Shown piece by piece: positions 1 through 7,575 of a stretch of 50,329 nt of DNA. The stretch lies in the NCBI GenBank assembly GCA_900545135.1, contig UQXL01000018.1, positions 1-50,329 on the forward strand. Reading direction: 5' to 3'. Below the pieces are notes generated by a model. The model saw only the letters and a program-made list of their open reading frames with translations. It did no database searches and had not been told where the DNA came from. The translations under genes were made by a program, and so were the position numbers. The stretch comes from an uncultured Eubacteriales bacterium. GTDB lineage: Bacteria; Bacillota; Clostridia; Peptostreptococcales; Anaerovoracaceae. Within the stretch, counting starts at the first letter, position 1. Every line of letters starts with the position of its first letter.

Positions 1-47
1 TCGCTCCTTTCGTAATACTTTGTATTACATTTCTGCGATTATGTCAA
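1..47 (-). promoter_or_regulatory. Leftward promoter and RBS for a gene left of the window
   Basis: On the minus strand a TTGACA box (42-47) and TACAAA (19-24) are separated by 17 bases. A GTAATAC-TTT-GTATTAC palindrome (12-28) overlaps the -10 box. A strong ribosome binding site, AAAGGAGCGA, occupies bases 1-10, so a gene must start just left of the window. Position downstream of the ArpU/RinA-like gene suggests the start of the phage late genes (inference). Confidence 0.45.
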
Positions 48-145
48 CGTGAAATTTCCTATCCTTATGAGTCAGCTGAACTCACTTTCATTTTTTCCCC
101 ACATTATCATTATAAATTAAAAAGTTTTCCCGTGCGTCTCATCTT

Positions 146-538
146 TTACAAAAAAGATAATTTTTTTGCGACTTCATATACGAATTTTGACTTGTATCTG
201 CTGTATGTAGCTCTTCCGGCATCATGCGGAAATGGCGCTGCATATAGAATATTTTGCCACACTCCTTTGATGTATTCTTCGGGTATCTCTTTTTTTGCCT
301 CTTCAATCGCCTTTATCCTGCTATATATCCTCTCAAGCCTTATAGCTGTATTTGCTGTCGGATCCCCTATCTTCGTTCCCCTGGGCTGTCCGTCCATCAC
401 TCCGCATATAAGTCTGATTTCCTCTTCATATTCGCTTTTTAATCGGTCATAATCTCTTATGGCATATAAGGTCTGCCGGTATAGATTCGCCGGCAATATC
501 CAGGGGTTTGATTTCTTCCGCTGATAATCTCTCGTCAT
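146..538 (-). CDS. ArpU/RinA-like phage late-gene regulator (putative)
   Basis: A 130-residue, highly charged, helical protein. An internal motif of the type R-D-Y-D-R-L-K-S-E-Y-E-E is followed by GMPRGTKIGDPT-like spacing (here GQPRGTKIGDPT) and a C-terminal segment IPEEYIKGVWQNI. This pattern is common in small phage proteins annotated as RinA/ArpU-like activators, placed last in the early operon before terminase. The ATG at 538 is chosen because AAAGGAG lies 5-6 bases upstream; a GTG two codons earlier overlaps that site. It probably switches on late transcription by acting at the promoter on its left. Family assignment is from memory of the pattern, not a search. Confidence 0.6.
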   Translation of the reverse strand: MTRDYQRKKSNPWILPANLYRQTLYAIRDYDRLKSEYEEEIRLICGVMDGQPRGTKIGDPTANTAIRLERIYSRIKAIEEAKKEIPEEYIKGVWQNILYAAPFPHDAGRATYSRYKSKFVYEVAKKLSFL

Positions 539-565
539 TTTCACTCCTTTCGCATTACAAAAGAC

Positions 566-1393
566 CTATAGAATAAGTTCTTCTATTGTGCCCTGTATTT
601 CCTTGTACGCTTCGCGCATTGCTTTCGTGTAATTTATTCTTTCGCCTCGCGCCGTTCTTCCTTTTGACCATCTCTTTAGGCGCGGAGTCTCCCTTGTTGA
701 AACCATTATGTATTCGCGGCATATAGTATCCGTCAGTTCATTTTCGTATACTTGCACGCTGTCTTGGTCTATCTGATAATCTTTTAGACTTTGAGGTTCA
801 TCTTCAATATTCTTGCGGCTTATGATTTCCTCTTTGCCCTCAGGAATTACGATATTTCTGCTCGTTGTATATCTCTTCTTCGATATGTCGCCGTTTTCCA
901 TATGAAGAGCTGCCGCCTGTTTTAATAAATAGCTCGCTAGATCTGCATAGTTAGGATAGTCCCACAAAGGCTTATGAAATACTGTCCCATGTGGCCAGCA
1001 TTTTCTTATTATCCGGAAAGGTATGTTGCTGCAGACGATATGATGATGAAGCCTCGTTCCCACTCTCTCCGTTACGGCAACTCTTTTAAGCTCAATACCC
1101 TCTTTCTGGCACTCTCTCCTTATTCCGTCGAGAAAAGCCTTTAATATTTTTTCTGCCTCTTTTTTGCTCGGTTCCGTTTTGTATGTTAAAGTGAGCAGAT
1201 GGTCGCCTGGCTTAAAGTTGGTGTTTAAAATAAGAGTCAATCTGAAAATCGCATACCTGAGATTATTACGCCAAACTTTCTCCGAAGTCGTCTTTTCTCT
1301 AGGTGCTCTCTTCATACACTTATCCACTGTCCGTTTCATCTTTTCTCTTGTGATTATAGTCTGCCCTGCGACATACCTTTCTCTTATGTACAT
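566..1393 (-). CDS. HUH-type rolling-circle Rep-like replication protein
   Basis: 275 residues. Three rolling-circle Rep motifs can be seen in order: motif 1 LLTLTYK, motif 2 LHHHIV (the metal-binding HUH), and motif 3 YLLKQ, with a candidate nucleophile tyrosine in the segment NYADLASYLLKQ. This matches the REP_ORF2/G2P type common in Firmicute prophages. It would nick DNA and attach covalently to start phage replication. The start at 1393 has AGGAAAAG upstream; a longer frame to 1429 lacks a good site. It sits between the PC4-like gene and the late regulator. Whether it drives phage replication or an accessory step is unknown. Confidence 0.75.
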   Translation of the reverse strand: MYIRERYVAGQTIITREKMKRTVDKCMKRAPREKTTSEKVWRNNLRYAIFRLTLILNTNFKPGDHLLTLTYKTEPSKKEAEKILKAFLDGIRRECQKEGIELKRVAVTERVGTRLHHHIVCSNIPFRIIRKCWPHGTVFHKPLWDYPNYADLASYLLKQAAALHMENGDISKKRYTTSRNIVIPEGKEEIISRKNIEDEPQSLKDYQIDQDSVQVYENELTDTICREYIMVSTRETPRLKRWSKGRTARGERINYTKAMREAYKEIQGTIEELIL

Positions 1394-1495
1394 ACTCTTT
1401 TCCTGTTCTATTGTTAATAAGCTTAGCAAGCGTTACTGCTCATACCGAGCGCCATAATTTCCTTATATATATGTAGAAAAAATTCCTATAGGTTT

Positions 1496-1518
1496 GCCGG
1501 ACACATTTTGTGCCCGGC
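1496..1518. other. GC-rich hairpin after the PC4-like gene
   Basis: GCCGGACAC (1496-1504) can pair with GTGCCCGGC (1510-1518) around a 5-base loop. It lies between the PC4-like gene and the Rep gene. There is no T-run on the coding strand side, so it may act as an mRNA stability or pause element rather than a terminator. Confidence 0.45.
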
Positions 1519-1522
1519 TCGT

Positions 1523-1738
1523 TTAGATTTCATCGTGACTATTTAATATCTCTTTTAACTTTTTGACTTCGTCGAAAGTCATTCCTCTGCGGCCTAGTGG
1601 TTCGCCGTCTTTTGAGAACTCCCTGACTTCATAAATAGGCTCATTGCCGTACCATTCGGCTTTTATGAACCTCCTCTCGCTCCCGCGGCGGCCCGTCCCA
1701 ATAACACCTAGGTCCTCAATGATTTTCAAATTTTCCAT
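1523..1738 (-). CDS. PC4/YdbC-like single-stranded DNA-binding protein
   Basis: 71 residues matching the bacterial PC4 (transcriptional coactivator p15) fold pattern: basic N-terminal strands, then W-Y-G-N-E-P-I-Y-E-V-R-E, then G-E-P-L-G-R-R-G-M-T and a C-terminal helix E-V-K-K-L-K-E-I-L. In characterised YdbC-type proteins this domain binds ssDNA as a dimer. Start and stop are tightly coupled to the SpoVS gene (TAATG), and the ribosome binding site AAAGGAGG lies inside the end of spoVS. A role in phage replication next to the Rep protein is likely by context. Confidence 0.7.
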   Translation of the reverse strand: MENLKIIEDLGVIGTGRRGSERRFIKAEWYGNEPIYEVREFSKDGEPLGRRGMTFDEVKKLKEILNSHDEI

Positions 1739-2007
1739 TACATGTCCTCCTTTGCGCCCGCTGTGATTTTTATGATGGTCTTTTCATTGGTATCATCTGA
1801 GACTGAATCAAACGCCGGTACGCAGCGGAGTTCTATTCCTCTTGCTGCTAAAAATCCCCTTGCAGTTGCAAGCGCCTTTATTGCCTGGTTTACCGCGCCT
1901 GCGCCGATTGCTTTAATCTCTACTCTTCCTTCCTCTACAATAATTCCTGTGATAGCTCCTGCTACGGAGTTTACCTTTGATTTTGCTGATACTTTAAATG
2001 TTGTCAT
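1738..2007 (-). CDS. spoVS: Stage V sporulation protein S (SpoVS) homologue, phage-borne
   Basis: 89 residues. The N-terminal KVSAKSKVNSVAGAI, the central AIGAGAVNQAIKA and ATARGFLA, and a late V-P-A-F-D strand are hallmark SpoVS segments (Alba-like fold). SpoVS acts in coat assembly and septation during sporulation in Bacillus; its biochemical role is unclear. Here it is embedded by overlaps (ATGA with 2004-2456, TAATG with the PC4-like gene) in a phage early operon, so it is phage cargo or a phage nucleic-acid-binding protein. It has a 3-4 residue extended tail compared with the usual about 86 residues. Recognition is strong; function in the phage is inference. Confidence 0.9.
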   Translation of the reverse strand: MTTFKVSAKSKVNSVAGAITGIIVEEGRVEIKAIGAGAVNQAIKALATARGFLAARGIELRCVPAFDSVSDDTNEKTIIKITAGAKEDM

Positions 2008-2456
2008 TTGTTGTTCTCCTTTTTATTAAATTTACTGTTTATCATCTTTTGACACATGGCAGCTGTTTGTATTAGCTCAGCAGCAGCTTTTATTGCTATG
2101 CTTTTCATTGTCCCGCAATGCGAGTTTATATTGCCTTTGTTCCTAAATACGCCTTCTTTTAGCTTTGCCGATATTATGTTATACCCTTCCATTTCTTCGC
2201 TGGCCTCCCATGCTTCCTCGAAAATTACTGCTAATCCCTCATGAGGAGAGTGAAACATTGGGAATGATTCATTCGCTCTTAATAGTTCATCTTTTGCGAG
2301 TTTTTCAACGCGTTTTGTCAATTCGTCAAAGCTGTTATGCCTTTTTAATGCCTTTAGAGCTATTCCCCAGCGACAGTTGTCGCAGTCATTATGTTCCTTA
2401 CACCATTTGTCACAGTCATTTTCTTGTATTTGCTTTGCAGCTTCTTCGTATGTCAT
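2004..2456 (-). CDS. Cys-rich, MazG-like phage protein (putative)
   Basis: 150 residues. The N-terminal 30 residues contain a cysteine cluster (C..WC.....C..C) of possible metal-binding type. The rest is helical with FHSPHEGLAVIFEEAWEASE and AAELIQTAAMCQKM, resembling the acidic EE-rich helices and tail of small MazG-like NTP pyrophosphohydrolases common in phages. AAAGGAGG precedes the ATG. If MazG-like it would hydrolyse NTPs, but the full ExxE..ExxD metal site is not clear, so this stays tentative. It overlaps spoVS by ATGA. Confidence 0.45.
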   Translation of the reverse strand: MTYEEAAKQIQENDCDKWCKEHNDCDNCRWGIALKALKRHNSFDELTKRVEKLAKDELLRANESFPMFHSPHEGLAVIFEEAWEASEEMEGYNIISAKLKEGVFRNKGNINSHCGTMKSIAIKAAAELIQTAAMCQKMINSKFNKKENNK

Positions 2457-2467
2457 CGTAGCCTCCT

Positions 2468-2599
2468 TTAATAATCAATAGCCTCTTCCCGTGTTATGAA
2501 AAAATGTATGCCTGCAGCGCATTCGTTCCATCTGTCTTCATTAAAATTTTCTACTTTTTCTCCACAAAAAGGGCACGGTTTTAATTTGATGTCATTCAC
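2468..2599 (-). CDS. Small zinc-ribbon protein, Lar-like
   Basis: A 43-residue protein starting at GTG. The N-terminus LKPCPFCGEKV is the classic start of Lar/restriction-alleviation-type phage peptides, followed by a single later cysteine. The start overlaps the end of the upstream gene (GTGAATGA) and GGAGG lies 11 bases before it. The stop is followed directly by the ribosome binding site of the next gene. The Lar function is modulation of type I restriction; this short version may only share the knuckle. Confidence 0.6.
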   Translation of the reverse strand: MNDIKLKPCPFCGEKVENFNEDRWNECAAGIHFFITREEAIDY

Positions 2600-2945
2600 T
2601 CTTTTGTTTCGCCTCCTTTAGTAGTTTTTGAAAGTCTATATATTGCTGATTTATTTGTTCGTGTAAAATATTATTATTACGTGCTAACATCATTATGTGG
2701 TCAATCAGTTCTTTCCTTGTCCATTTCATTAAATAGGTCTTACTGTATTCCTTTTCAATCATTGGAGGAATATCTTCCACCATATCTTCTATATTGGGTA
2801 TTTCTTTAATAGCCTGCGGTACTGCACCCGCTAATCCGTCATTTTTATCATTCGGGGACCATTTCATGCCATATTTTCTAAATGTAATTTCAACCGCTGC
2901 CAAAACATCTTCTTTAGTTACTAATCCGGAATCTATCCTGCTCAT
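2592..2945 (-). CDS. Hypothetical phage protein
   Basis: 117 residues if started at the ATG at 2945, which has GGAGGTG upstream and forms an ATGA overlap with the preceding gene. A longer frame exists but reads through that gene. The sequence has an N-terminal helical segment (KEDVLAAVEITFRKYGM), a proline-rich middle and a C-terminal coiled-coil-like region ending in lysine/glutamate. No family recognised. Confidence 0.6.
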   Translation of the reverse strand: MSRIDSGLVTKEDVLAAVEITFRKYGMKWSPNDKNDGLAGAVPQAIKEIPNIEDMVEDIPPMIEKEYSKTYLMKWTRKELIDHIMMLARNNNILHEQINQQYIDFQKLLKEAKQKSE

Positions 2946-3382
2946 TCTTCCACCTCCATCTTTAAAAGGTCTTCCACTGCCCAAGGTTCCTCGTCGTCCC
3001 ATGCGATAAATTTAAAATCGCTATTTCGGAGTACTACATAATTGCCGGAACCTATGCCCCAAATTCCGGTCTCCCTGTGTGGTTTGTTGATTTGAGAATG
3101 AAAAAGTATTCCGTCCTCATCTCTTGCTATATATCCTTCGCCCACCATTTCGCAAAATCCTCGTTCGCGTTTTGTCAGCGTAGGCGTTGCTTCGGCAAAT
3201 AACCATTTAATAGTGTTTATTGAGCAAATCTCGCCGTTGCGCTCAAAACTAAACTCGCAAAGAGGGCATGGTATTTTTTTGCAACCAGTTATTTTGCCGT
3301 CTTTTTTCGCTATATTATCTCCCGTGTTTACTATTTTTAGTATTTCATCTTTGTATTTTTCAAAATTCATCATTTTGCTCAT
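2942..3382 (-). CDS. Hypothetical phage protein with Cys motif
   Basis: 146 residues. Residues about 34-53 hold C-K-K-I-P-C-P-L-C and a further C, a pattern seen in uncharacterised phage early proteins. The central part, T-K-R-E-R-G-F-C-E and G-Y-I-A-R-D, is typical of a small phage family without known function. A GGAGG site precedes the ATG. It is coupled by ATGA to the next gene. Confidence 0.6.
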   Translation of the reverse strand: MSKMMNFEKYKDEILKIVNTGDNIAKKDGKITGCKKIPCPLCEFSFERNGEICSINTIKWLFAEATPTLTKRERGFCEMVGEGYIARDEDGILFHSQINKPHRETGIWGIGSGNYVVLRNSDFKFIAWDDEEPWAVEDLLKMEVEE

Positions 3383-3403
3383 TGTTTGCCTCCTCTGATT
3401 TGT

Positions 3404-3610
3404 TTAGCCCAGCTTGACCGGTTTATCAGTCGCCGCCTCCCATTGAAAGGCAAGTTCTTTGCAATATTCCTTGTCCCATGTAAATGTGCATGATATATGC
3501 ACCTCGTCATACTCTGGAATGAAAGCTCCCATTGGCGGCATACCGATAAAGACATAGTCGTCAGCCGGTGTATAGCTTGTTCTTTTAGGGAATACTCTGA
3601 TTATCTTCAT
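3404..3610 (-). CDS. Conserved phage protein of unknown function
   Basis: 68 residues beginning MKIIRVFPKRTSYTPADD and containing DEVHISCTFTWD near the middle and W-E-A in the C-terminal part. This pattern recurs in Firmicute prophages next to methyltransferase-like genes, but no function is known to me. GAGGAAA lies before the ATG. It follows the methyltransferase-like gene by 31 bases. Confidence 0.65.
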   Translation of the reverse strand: MKIIRVFPKRTSYTPADDYVFIGMPPMGAFIPEYDEVHISCTFTWDKEYCKELAFQWEAATDKPVKLG

Positions 3611-3641
3611 AATTTCCTCGCTATTTAATAAATTACATTTA

Positions 3642-4316
3642 TTATCCTGTAATTTCCTCCAAGACGTACTGCCTCAGAAATCTATTTGCGTACTGTGGGT
3701 GTATCAGACTTCGTTTAACTTGGTCTCTCACTTCTTTTATCTTAAACTGCTCGACATACTCTATCGGTTCAAATAATATATTGTTTTTCGGTTCGCAGCC
3801 GATAAAAAAATATTGGGTAGGTTTCTTGTAATGGTCACCATTTATCCGCCTATCCTTGTCGATTACTGCCGGCTTAACCGGCCAATATCTGGTAAGATAG
3901 TGCTGTGCAGAATACGGATTTTCAATCACCAATGGGATTTCCCGCTCCAGGCAGACAACAACCAGCTTTGTGACTATGTTATATAGGAAATGCAGCTCGT
4001 CGTGCCAATCTAGGGAATACTGTAGTTTTTTATCTAACGCCCAATTTTTCATAGCGTTGTTAACACCACGGACATTTAATATGGACTGATCTTCAAATCT
4101 CACACATGGGAAAAATGCTATTATCATATCATCTGTTTTGATATTATTAAAAATTGAACACTCCAATCTGTATGCTCTTTCGATTTCCAAAAATAGGTCT
4201 ATGATATGATCTGTTTCGCCAAAATCGTTTCGTATATCGTAGTCGTAAGCTTCATGACCCAACTTTCTTAATTCATTTTTAAATGTGCCGGATTGCTCGA
4301 AAAATATATGATACAT
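3642..4316 (-). CDS. DNA cytosine methyltransferase-like phage protein
   Basis: 224 residues from the ATG at 4316, preceded by GGGAGGC. A longer in-frame start at 4487 has no good site and adds sequence unlike the family. The sequence shows FEQSGTFKNELRKLGH followed by a Y-D-Y-D-I-R strand (cofactor-site-like), MIIAFFPCVRF (position of the PC loop) and PLVIENPYS (position of the ENV motif). This fits a divergent class of phage C5-methyltransferase-like proteins; the exact PCQ and ENV motifs are altered. Probably modifies phage DNA against restriction, but enzymatic activity is uncertain. Confidence 0.6.
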   Translation of the reverse strand: MYHIFFEQSGTFKNELRKLGHEAYDYDIRNDFGETDHIIDLFLEIERAYRLECSIFNNIKTDDMIIAFFPCVRFEDQSILNVRGVNNAMKNWALDKKLQYSLDWHDELHFLYNIVTKLVVVCLEREIPLVIENPYSAQHYLTRYWPVKPAVIDKDRRINGDHYKKPTQYFFIGCEPKNNILFEPIEYVEQFKIKEVRDQVKRSLIHPQYANRFLRQYVLEEITG

Positions 4317-4674
4317 TATTGTCCTGCCTCCCACTCTCGATAGATTGTCAATGGGCGGAGAATGCGCTACTACATATTGAATCGCCTTTTGATTTTTATT
4401 GTTTTCTCCGCCCACTTGATAGGCAATCCGTCTACTATTACTACCTTTGAATTTTACTTTAGCTTCGCTTGCCGGATCGCCGTTCATTCGGGGTCATCGC
4501 CTATTCGTGACAGGCTCGCCCTGGATTTCATGAAATCGTTGGGGCGGGACTTTTGGCGCCCGCCATACCTATACATAAAGGGAGCTTTTAGAAACAGTTC
4601 TATAGAAACGAGTTCCTCCTCTCTTTTAAATATTCGAGCTTTCGAGATGGTGAAACAATGCTGCTCCCTTTATT
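4317..4674. other. Gap without a convincing gene
   Basis: About 360 bases between the zinc-finger gene and the methyltransferase-like gene. On the minus strand a 30-codon frame (about 4486-4578) ends just before the next candidate start, and a GAGAGGAGGA box lies near 4612-4621, but spacing and coding character are poor. An in-frame extension of the methyltransferase gene to 4487 is open but not family-like. Probably a shrunken small gene. Confidence 0.4.
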
Positions 4675-4935
4675 TCATATATTGTTTGCTTTCATGTATT
4701 CCAGTGCCTTATACTTGCCGTAAGATAGTCCTTGCGAGCGCGCCATTTCGTTTATTTTATCAATGCGCGATTGATTTATCTTTATCGAATTGCATTCTGC
4801 TTCTTTCGTTTCGCGCTTCTCCTGGTTTACGATAGTCTGTCTCTTCCGGCGGCAAACTTCTGAACATGTAACTGCGTTCTTCCTTTGACTGTAGAAATTG
4901 CCGCCGCATACTACGCATATTTTTTTATGTAGCAT
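4675..4935 (-). CDS. Small zinc-finger phage protein
   Basis: 86 residues. The N-terminus C-V-V-C-G-G-N-F, then C-S-E-V-C-R-R-K-R-Q, forms a four-cysteine zinc finger. The remainder is a charged helix, with K-Y-K-A-L-E-Y-M near the end. It overlaps the end of the lytic transglycosylase gene by 11 bases. Likely nucleic-acid binding; specific role unknown. Confidence 0.6.
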   Translation of the reverse strand: MLHKKICVVCGGNFYSQRKNAVTCSEVCRRKRQTIVNQEKRETKEAECNSIKINQSRIDKINEMARSQGLSYGKYKALEYMKANNI

Positions 4936-5491
4936 TTATGATCTCTCCTCTTAATATCAGTACGCTTTCGGTATATTCGCTTGTAACGCCGACTTCACGG
5001 TTAAAATCAGCCTTAGCGGTTCCTGCGTTATATGCCGTGATGGCCCATTCCACGCTGCCGCTGTCTAGCAGTTCCGCCAGCAGATCAATTCCAACGGTCA
5101 CGTTCTGATATGGGTCCGCTAGGTCTGTTACTCCCAGCTTGTCCATTCTCGCACTGTGCCATTTTGGCTGAATCTGCATCAGCCCTATACTGTTTCCGCC
5201 GTCGCCGGTCAATCCTGGGTTATATCCTGATTCCTGGCCTATAATTGCTAATACCAGGGGCATGTCCACGTCGTAATGGTCACATAGTTCATTTATGTGC
5301 GACTGCAGTTCTTTATCCAGTGGCACGTCGTACATCGGCGCCGGTTCTTCCGCGTGCATTTCTTCGGCGCTGGGGTTTAATGCCGCGTCCACTTCCGGGG
5401 TTTGCGGAAATCCCATTATGACGAACGCCAGCACTACCGCCAGCAGAAACAGCCATAATATTATTTTTTCTCCGTTACATTTTTTCTTCAT
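4925..5491 (-). CDS. Membrane-anchored lytic transglycosylase (SLT domain)
   Basis: 188 residues. One transmembrane segment near residues 12-33 (I-I-L-W-L-F-L-L-A-V-V-L), a linker rich in acidic residues and proline, then a soluble lytic transglycosylase domain: catalytic Glu in IIGQESGYNP, GLMQIQP, and AYNAG. It cleaves peptidoglycan glycan strands. The ATG at 5491 has GGAG nine bases upstream; an ATG five codons earlier lacks a site. Its location in the early operon, not beside holin genes, suggests wall remodelling during DNA entry or an accessory role rather than the main endolysin. Confidence 0.85.
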   Translation of the reverse strand: MKKKCNGEKIILWLFLLAVVLAFVIMGFPQTPEVDAALNPSAEEMHAEEPAPMYDVPLDKELQSHINELCDHYDVDMPLVLAIIGQESGYNPGLTGDGGNSIGLMQIQPKWHSARMDKLGVTDLADPYQNVTVGIDLLAELLDSGSVEWAITAYNAGTAKADFNREVGVTSEYTESVLILRGEIINAT

Positions 5492-5669
5492 CGATTGATT
5501 CTCCATTGTATACTATTTTGCACTTATGACGATCTTCCTCTGGTACAATTGCTTTTATAAAATCAGCAGCATGGACGTAATGCCTGAACGCCGCCATAGT
5601 CATAAAATTTGGTTCTTCAAACTTTCCGCCCGGACATTCGATTTTTACAGCCCAATTTAACCTATCCAT
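5475..5669 (-). CDS. Small hypothetical phage protein
   Basis: 64 residues, acidic at the C-terminus, with no recognised domain. It starts three codons after the previous stop with GGAAAGG upstream, and its end overlaps the transglycosylase start by 17 bases. Compact spacing supports it as real. Confidence 0.55.
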   Translation of the reverse strand: MDRLNWAVKIECPGGKFEEPNFMTMAAFRHYVHAADFIKAIVPEEDRHKCKIVYNGESIDEEKM

Positions 5670-5671
5670 TT

Positions 5672-5860
5672 TTATGCCTTTCCGTATGACTCGTATAGTT
5701 CTTCAAATTCACACTCCAGCTCTTCTATTCTCTTCTTCAATATTACGGCCTGGCTTAACCAGCCTTTATTCTCGCAATATTTTCTGTATTTCTTTAATTT
5801 CGTGATTTCGTGCGGTATTGCGTTGATTCTCTCCGCCCTGTTATATTGAATGGTTTCCAT
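5672..5860 (-). CDS. Small coiled-coil hypothetical protein
   Basis: 62 residues, almost entirely charged helix with heptad-like leucines in the segment KKRIEELECEFEELYESYG. It overlaps the end of the preceding gene by 20 bases and has AGGGGT upstream. No family recognised. Confidence 0.55.
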   Translation of the reverse strand: METIQYNRAERINAIPHEITKLKKYRKYCENKGWLSQAVILKKRIEELECEFEELYESYGKA

Positions 5861-6086
5861 ATATTACCCCTATAATTTCTTTGGCGTTTTGGCCGTTGCT
5901 GTTGCCGGTCGCCAGTATTGATTTGTAATTTCCATCTGCGAATATAACCGTTATTATTTCATCATTTGTGACGTCATCATATGAATATGTGATCATATCC
6001 AGCATATTGTTTTCCTGATCTGCCTGAAGAGCGATGTCTAATTCTCTTATGAAATATTTTTTGTTATAATATTCTTTGAATTTCAT
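5841..6086 (-). CDS. Hypothetical phage protein
   Basis: 81 residues with an alternating strand pattern (I-I-T-V-I-F-A-D-G-N-Y) and a glycine-rich C-terminal part. AAGGAG lies before the ATG. No function recognised; part of the leftward early operon. Confidence 0.55.
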   Translation of the reverse strand: MKFKEYYNKKYFIRELDIALQADQENNMLDMITYSYDDVTNDEIITVIFADGNYKSILATGNSNGQNAKEIIGVIYGNHSI

Positions 6087-6110
6087 AGATAGTCTCCTTG
6101 TGACAGATGT

Positions 6111-6248
6111 TCATTCGTGAATTGGTTGAATAAGCCAACCGCCATCAGCTTTCCTTGTTACCCTGTATCCTTTTATGCCTCTTTCTTTAAGGCTTCTTAT
6201 TTTCTCGCGGTTCTTTTTTATATGCTCTTTTTTTGTTTCATTGTTCAT
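6111..6248 (-). CDS. Small basic hypothetical protein
   Basis: 45 residues, very rich in lysine and arginine, ending G-G-W-L-I-Q-P-I-H-E. The start forms an ATGA overlap with the HNH gene, which argues for 6248 rather than the longer open frame. Possibly nucleic-acid binding by composition. Confidence 0.5.
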   Translation of the reverse strand: MNNETKKEHIKKNREKIRSLKERGIKGYRVTRKADGGWLIQPIHE

Positions 6249-6622
6249 AAATAGCTCCTCCCTATCATCTGAATCCAGTCTTCTCTCGCCCTTTCTGGCG
6301 ATACGCCCTGTTTTATATTCTGATTTTCCCACTTCTTCTGGAAAAATTTCTTTAATGTCATGTTTCTCTTTTGGGCGCGATCGGTTATGTTCTCTGTTAT
6401 TTCTCTGTGGCATTCAGGGCACAGGTTCACCTGAAAACCCTCTATTATGCTTGTTTGGCGGTTTGCGCCGCCATATACTTCGTGGCGCTCTGCATATGGC
6501 GTATTGCAAAACACGCAGTATCTGTTAGGCTTGTCTTTCCAGCCGTTATATAACGGCTTTTTCTTTTTGTCTCTCGGTTTTGGAAACGCGCAAGTCGAAT
6601 AATAGTCATTTGTTGTTTTCAT
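6245..6622 (-). CDS. HNH-type zinc-finger nuclease (putative)
   Basis: 125 residues. The pattern C-V-F-C-N-T-P-Y-A then R-H-E-V-Y-G-G-A-N-R, followed by V-N-L-C-P-E-C-H-R-E, matches small phage HNH proteins in which paired cysteines bind zinc and the first histidine is catalytic. The C-terminal half is a basic helix region (FFQKKW, ARED). Such nucleases act in recombination or packaging; this one lies in the early operon. The start overlaps the upstream 52-residue gene. Confidence 0.7.
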   Translation of the reverse strand: MKTTNDYYSTCAFPKPRDKKKKPLYNGWKDKPNRYCVFCNTPYAERHEVYGGANRQTSIIEGFQVNLCPECHREITENITDRAQKRNMTLKKFFQKKWENQNIKQGVSPERAREDWIQMIGRSYL

Positions 6623-6764
6623 ATTTTTCCCTTTCTATTGCCATGAAAAATCGTTTAAGTGCTTCTTTTGCTAAATTTTCTCTACGTTCCCGTTCCTCTG
6701 CGCTGAGTTCCGGGATATGTACTCGTATTGTGCATTTTTCAGTTTCTATAGTTTCTATTCTCAT
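6606..6764 (-). CDS. Small conserved phage protein (52 aa)
   Basis: Starts at the ATG at 6764 after a strong GGTGGAGGGAA box and ends inside the start of the HNH gene. The N-terminus RIETIETEKCTIRVHIPEL and the following ERERR-rich helix are a frequent small-gene pattern in Firmicute prophages, just upstream of the HNH gene. Function unknown. Confidence 0.65.
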   Translation of the reverse strand: MRIETIETEKCTIRVHIPELSAEERERRENLAKEALKRFFMAIEREKYENNK

Positions 6765-6829
6765 TTCCCTCCACCTCTCTTTGCATATCGTATTCGGAAA
6801 CTACTTGTCTTAATTCGTGTTTTATTCTT

Positions 6830-7063
6830 TCATATTATGAATTTTTCCGCTTCCTCTTCTCTTACAAAGAAACTCTCCATAATCATCTCGTCATTCATTT
6901 CTAAAATATCTATGAGTTCATGCATTTTGTTCAATGGTATGCTTTCATACTTAAGCCATCTGCTAAATGTATCACGATTTATGTTTAGCTTTTTGCTAAT
7001 GGATGTATTTGTTTCGCCCTTGGAAAACATAATTATTTTTAATTTGTGTATATCTGCTCTCAT
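6830..7063 (-). CDS. Cro/C1-like helix-turn-helix protein
   Basis: 77 residues. The segment KGETNTSISKKLNINRDTFS is a helix-turn-helix with the usual small-hydrophobic pattern, and RWLK follows. Short phage regulators of this kind (DUF739-like) sit second in the early operon. AGGAGAAG precedes the ATG. It may modulate the early promoter together with the protein encoded at 7698-7892. Confidence 0.7.
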   Translation of the reverse strand: MRADIHKLKIIMFSKGETNTSISKKLNINRDTFSRWLKYESIPLNKMHELIDILEMNDEMIMESFFVREEEAEKFII

Positions 7064-7143
7064 TTTTCTTCTCCTATTGATTTGATTGTAGTTTGTCTGT
7101 ATTGTTCTCTTATGCTATAATCCTTTTGAGTGGAGGTGTAAGT

Positions 7144-7575
7144 ATGGATTTATCTATCATTACTATAGTCATTGCGGTTGCGGCAATTATTTCTCCTGTT
7201 ATCGTTGCTGTTATAAATAATCGATATTCTCTTAAGATGCGCTCTCTTGAAATAGGCAAGGAATTATCCCAAAGGCAACTTGACGTATATTATGCAGATA
7301 AAAACCGCGTATATAATGAGTTTGTCGTTGAAGCCGGTAAATTTAATCTCTGGCGAGAAACCCCAGAAATATATATTGCTTTCAGCTCATCTGCAAACAA
7401 AGTACTTTTAATCTGCGAAAAAGAAAATCAAAAGCCTCTTCTGGATTTTATCGAATATGCCGACGCTACGTATGGTGACCCCTACGCCGAAGCTCGTCGC
7501 AAGGAGTATATTGAAAAGTTGTCGGCATTAGTTTTGAAACTCAGCGCGGAACTTATGAATTACAAAGTAAAATAG
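7144..7575 (+). CDS. Single-pass membrane protein of unknown function
   Basis: 144 residues, started at 7144 because GGAGGTG lies upstream; a longer frame begins at 7093. One transmembrane helix near residues 4-24 (I-I-T-I-V-I-A-V-A-A-I-I) is followed by a charged cytoplasmic domain. It is a rightward gene within an otherwise leftward operon and converges on the small membrane gene at 7553-7696, so it is a candidate lysogenic-conversion or exclusion gene (inference). Confidence 0.6.
   Translation: MDLSIITIVIAVAAIISPVIVAVINNRYSLKMRSLEIGKELSQRQLDVYYADKNRVYNEFVVEAGKFNLWRETPEIYIAFSSSANKVLLICEKENQKPLLDFIEYADATYGDPYAEARRKEYIEKLSALVLKLSAELMNYKVK

Noticed and set aside
4362..4835. 157-codon plus-strand frame in the prophage
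   Set aside because: Opposite to the methyltransferase and zinc-finger genes, no ribosome binding site, and against the direction of the operon.
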